NCBI GenBank assembly: GCA_947503035.1
Contig: CANNCD010000003.1
Location: 1-64,000, forward strand
Direction of reading: 5' to 3'
DNA: 64,000 nt
Source: an uncultured Halocynthiibacter sp.
GTDB taxonomy: Bacteria > Pseudomonadota > Alphaproteobacteria > Rhodobacterales > Rhodobacteraceae
Shown: piece by piece, positions 62,265 through 64,000 of the stretch
Position numbering within the stretch: position 1 is the first letter of the stretch
How the letters are laid out: each line of letters starts with the position of its first letter
Made by a program: the position numbers and the translations under genes
Notes under the pieces: generated by a model
What the model saw: the letters and a program-made list of their open reading frames with translations, nothing else
What the model was told of the DNA's origin: nothing
Databases searched by the model: none

Positions 62265-63202
62265 TAGTCGGCTGGCCAGAATGCAGAGGCGAGCGTTTTG
62301 ATCGCTTGGATGTTGCGCGGCCCTGGGGTCGCCTCGACATATTCAAGGGTCACGAAACGGTCGTTTTTCACGGCATCGATATCCGCAAACGCAGGGTTGT
62401 TCATCATGAAGGCGCGTTTTTCCTCGGCGGTGACATTGCCATAGTTCACGATCACGATGATCTCGGGGTTGCGGTCAACGACCTCTTCCCATGTGACCGT
62501 CGCCCAGCTTTTTTCAAACTCGTCCATGATGTTCTGACCACCTGCGGCCTCGATCAAGGCGGTGGGCATGGCGTAACGACCGGCGGTGAACGGGCTTTCT
62601 TCGCCGCTATTGTAAACAAAGGCACGAAGCGGTGTGTCGCCGGTTTCAAGGGTCGCGGTGAACGCATCAAGATCGGCGCGGTAACCGTCGATCAGGGCGC
62701 TGGCCTTATCCTCGACATCAAAAATCCGACCAAGGTTCGCGATGTCATTATACATGTCATCCATGGACACCTTGGCCTTGGCACCAATGTGAATACAGCT
62801 CTCGGTCAATTCATAGACGTTGATCCCAAACCGAGCGAGCGTTTCGGGGGTTACTTCGCCGCCGACCTTCATGCCGTAATTCCAGCCCGCGAAATAGAAA
62901 TCCGCGTCCGCCCCCAAAAGCACCTCTTTGGTCGGGTATTTCGGGCTCAGCTCGGGCAGCTGTTCAACGCCGGCGCGCATGTCTTTGTCCAAGGTTTTCC
63001 AGCCAGATACGCCGGTATAGCCAACCATGCGATCGGCAAGGCCAAGCACCAACATCATCTCTGTCAGATTCACGTCATTGGAAATCGCCGCCGTGGGGGG
63101 CGTGTCAAATGTCACTTCGCGGTTACAGCTGTTGACGGTGGTTTCTGCAAATGCGGCACCAGCCGTCGCACAAAGAGTAAGTGCGCCAAGAAGAGATTTC
63201 AT
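62264..63202 (-). CDS. Periplasmic binding protein of a FecBCD-type importer
   Basis: 312 residues. A signal peptide (MKSLLGALTLCATAGAAFA) is followed by a class III binding protein: REVTFDTPPTAAISNDVNLTEMMLVLGLADRMVGYTG. Contains a cysteine near the N-terminus (NSCNRE) and another in TESCIHIG. ISNDVNLTEMMLVLGL recalls binding proteins for iron chelates or corrinoids. The stop is overlapped by the permease start (TAGTG). Confidence 0.9.
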   Translation of the reverse strand: MKSLLGALTLCATAGAAFAETTVNSCNREVTFDTPPTAAISNDVNLTEMMLVLGLADRMVGYTGVSGWKTLDKDMRAGVEQLPELSPKYPTKEVLLGADADFYFAGWNYGMKVGGEVTPETLARFGINVYELTESCIHIGAKAKVSMDDMYNDIANLGRIFDVEDKASALIDGYRADLDAFTATLETGDTPLRAFVYNSGEESPFTAGRYAMPTALIEAAGGQNIMDEFEKSWATVTWEEVVDRNPEIIVIVNYGNVTAEEKRAFMMNNPAFADIDAVKNDRFVTLEYVEATPGPRNIQAIKTLASAFWPAD

Positions 63203-64000
63203 CAGTGTTTTCCAGTATTTGTATTCGAAAGATTAAAGGTCAGATGCGGGCGTGCCGTGGTGGTAAGCCAGTCAAATTCGGCATGCACCCCAAAGGCCGC
63301 CGAGACCCGTTCAGATGTCAAAACATCGGTTGGGGCGCCAAACGCGATCTGCTGACCACGGTGCAGAAGAAGAACGTCGTCGCAGACATTTGCCGCCATG
63401 TTCAGATCGTGAAGCGATGTCACGATGGTAATGTCCAGATCATCAATGAGCTTGAGAACCTCGAGCTGATGGCGGATATCAAGGTGGTTGGTCGGTTCAT
63501 CCAAAACCAAAATCTGGGGTTCCTGCGCAAGGGCACGCGCCACCATCACACGTTGACGTTCCCCACCAGACAGGGTGCCAAAGGAACGATCCGCATAGTC
63601 CGTCAGCTCCATCCGCTCGAGACATTGCTCAACCACCGCACGACACCGCGGCGCATAGGCGCCATAGCCCGAACGATGCGGAATGCGGCCAAGCGTAACC
63701 ACGTCGCGCACCGTAAGGGCAAAATCGGTGGGCTGTTCCTGAAGAACCGCGGAGACCAAACGCGCGCAGTCGCGCGGCGACATATTCCAGATATCGCGCC
63801 CATCGATTTTGACCGTTCCCGTGGTCGGGCGCGCAAAACGATAAATCATCCGCAACAGCGTGGTTTTCCCCGCTCCATTTGCCCCGACGACCCCCATGAC
63901 GCGCCCCGCCCGAAGGTGAAACGACGTGTCTTGCAGGATTGCGGGCTGCGTCGCACCTTGGGTCCAGCTCACGGATGACACTGTAAGATCTGCTGCGCTC
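63202..64000 (-). CDS. ABC transporter ATP-binding protein (FecE type), possibly cut by the window end
   Basis: At least 259 residues; the frame stays open from GTG 63981 to the last base, and the upstream residues ADLTVSSVSW look like a normal ABC protein start, so the true start probably lies outside. Walker A GANGAGKTT, signature LSGGERQR and Walker B ILVLDEPTNHLDI are intact. Overlaps the binding-protein start by 1 nt. Energises the importer of the two preceding genes. Confidence 0.92.
   Translation of the reverse strand, partial: SAADLTVSSVSWTQGATQPAILQDTSFHLRAGRVMGVVGANGAGKTTLLRMIYRFARPTTGTVKIDGRDIWNMSPRDCARLVSAVLQEQPTDFALTVRDVVTLGRIPHRSGYGAYAPRCRAVVEQCLERMELTDYADRSFGTLSGGERQRVMVARALAQEPQILVLDEPTNHLDIRHQLEVLKLIDDLDITIVTSLHDLNMAANVCDDVLLLHRGQQIAFGAPTDVLTSERVSAAFGVHAEFDWLTTTARPHLTFNLSNTNTGKH

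Noticed and set aside
1-64000. tRNA, rRNA, insertion sequences, phage genes
   Set aside because: No cloverleaf, transposase, integrase or phage structural signatures seen in gaps or proteins.

Overview
The window looks like part of an extrachromosomal replicon (plasmid or chromid) of a marine alphaproteobacterium, most likely a Rhodobacteraceae/Roseobacter-group organism. The reasons are a high-GC, gene-dense layout, a parAB module facing a small initiator whose C-terminal part resembles DnaA domain I (the DnaA-like plasmid replicase type known from roseobacters), and metabolic modules typical of that group. No rRNA, tRNA, CRISPR array, insertion sequence or prophage was seen. The genus cannot be fixed from the sequence alone.

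Layout. (1) 0.2-16.3 kb, minus strand: a two-gene unit with a giant 4,215-residue secreted protein built from about 29 tandem DUF11-type modules, and directly after it a 1,128-residue outer-membrane beta-barrel protein. (2) 16.4-25.2 kb, minus strand: an apparently single heme-uptake operon (receptor, HmuS, HmuTUV, a VOC protein, a small secreted protein and a private ExbB-ExbD-ExbD-TonB set). (3) 25.3-27.3 kb: an omega-amino-acid aminotransferase and a divergent cupin-type XRE regulator. (4) 27.4-31.7 kb: the replication and maintenance block: parB, parA, a repeat-rich putative origin, the initiator and a RES/Xre toxin-antitoxin pair. (5) 31.9-42.3 kb, plus strand: reductive pyrimidine catabolism (PreT, PreA, a carbamoyl-amino-acid hydrolase, dihydropyrimidinase), an ABC importer probably for the substrate, and a Gfo/Idh/MocA-DUF1289 fusion. 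(6) 42.4-43.4 kb: dps and a hypothetical gene. (7) 43.6-56.7 kb: phosphonate uptake and C-P lyase (phnCDEE, acetyltransferase, phnF, phnGHI-HAD-JKLN, phnM), with Pho-box-like repeats before phnC and phnM, then an FCD-type GntR regulator. (8) 56.8-61.2 kb: an ankyrin protein, a membrane LytTR regulator, and nicotinamide salvage (NadM-Nudix and NadV). (9) 61.2-64.0 kb: a second metal-chelate or corrinoid-type ABC importer, cut by the window end.

The modules point to scavenging: heme iron, pyrimidines as a nitrogen source, phosphonates as a phosphorus source, and nicotinamide for NAD. The pathways fit together locally. Beta-alanine from uracil could be taken by the aminotransferase; PhnGHIJKLMN would make ribose 1,5-bisphosphate and PRPP, which NadV also consumes. 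The least explained parts are the giant DUF11/beta-barrel pair, the HAD phosphatase inserted between phnI and phnJ in a cluster without phnP, the hairpin-rich nadM-nadV spacer, and the repeat families in the origin.
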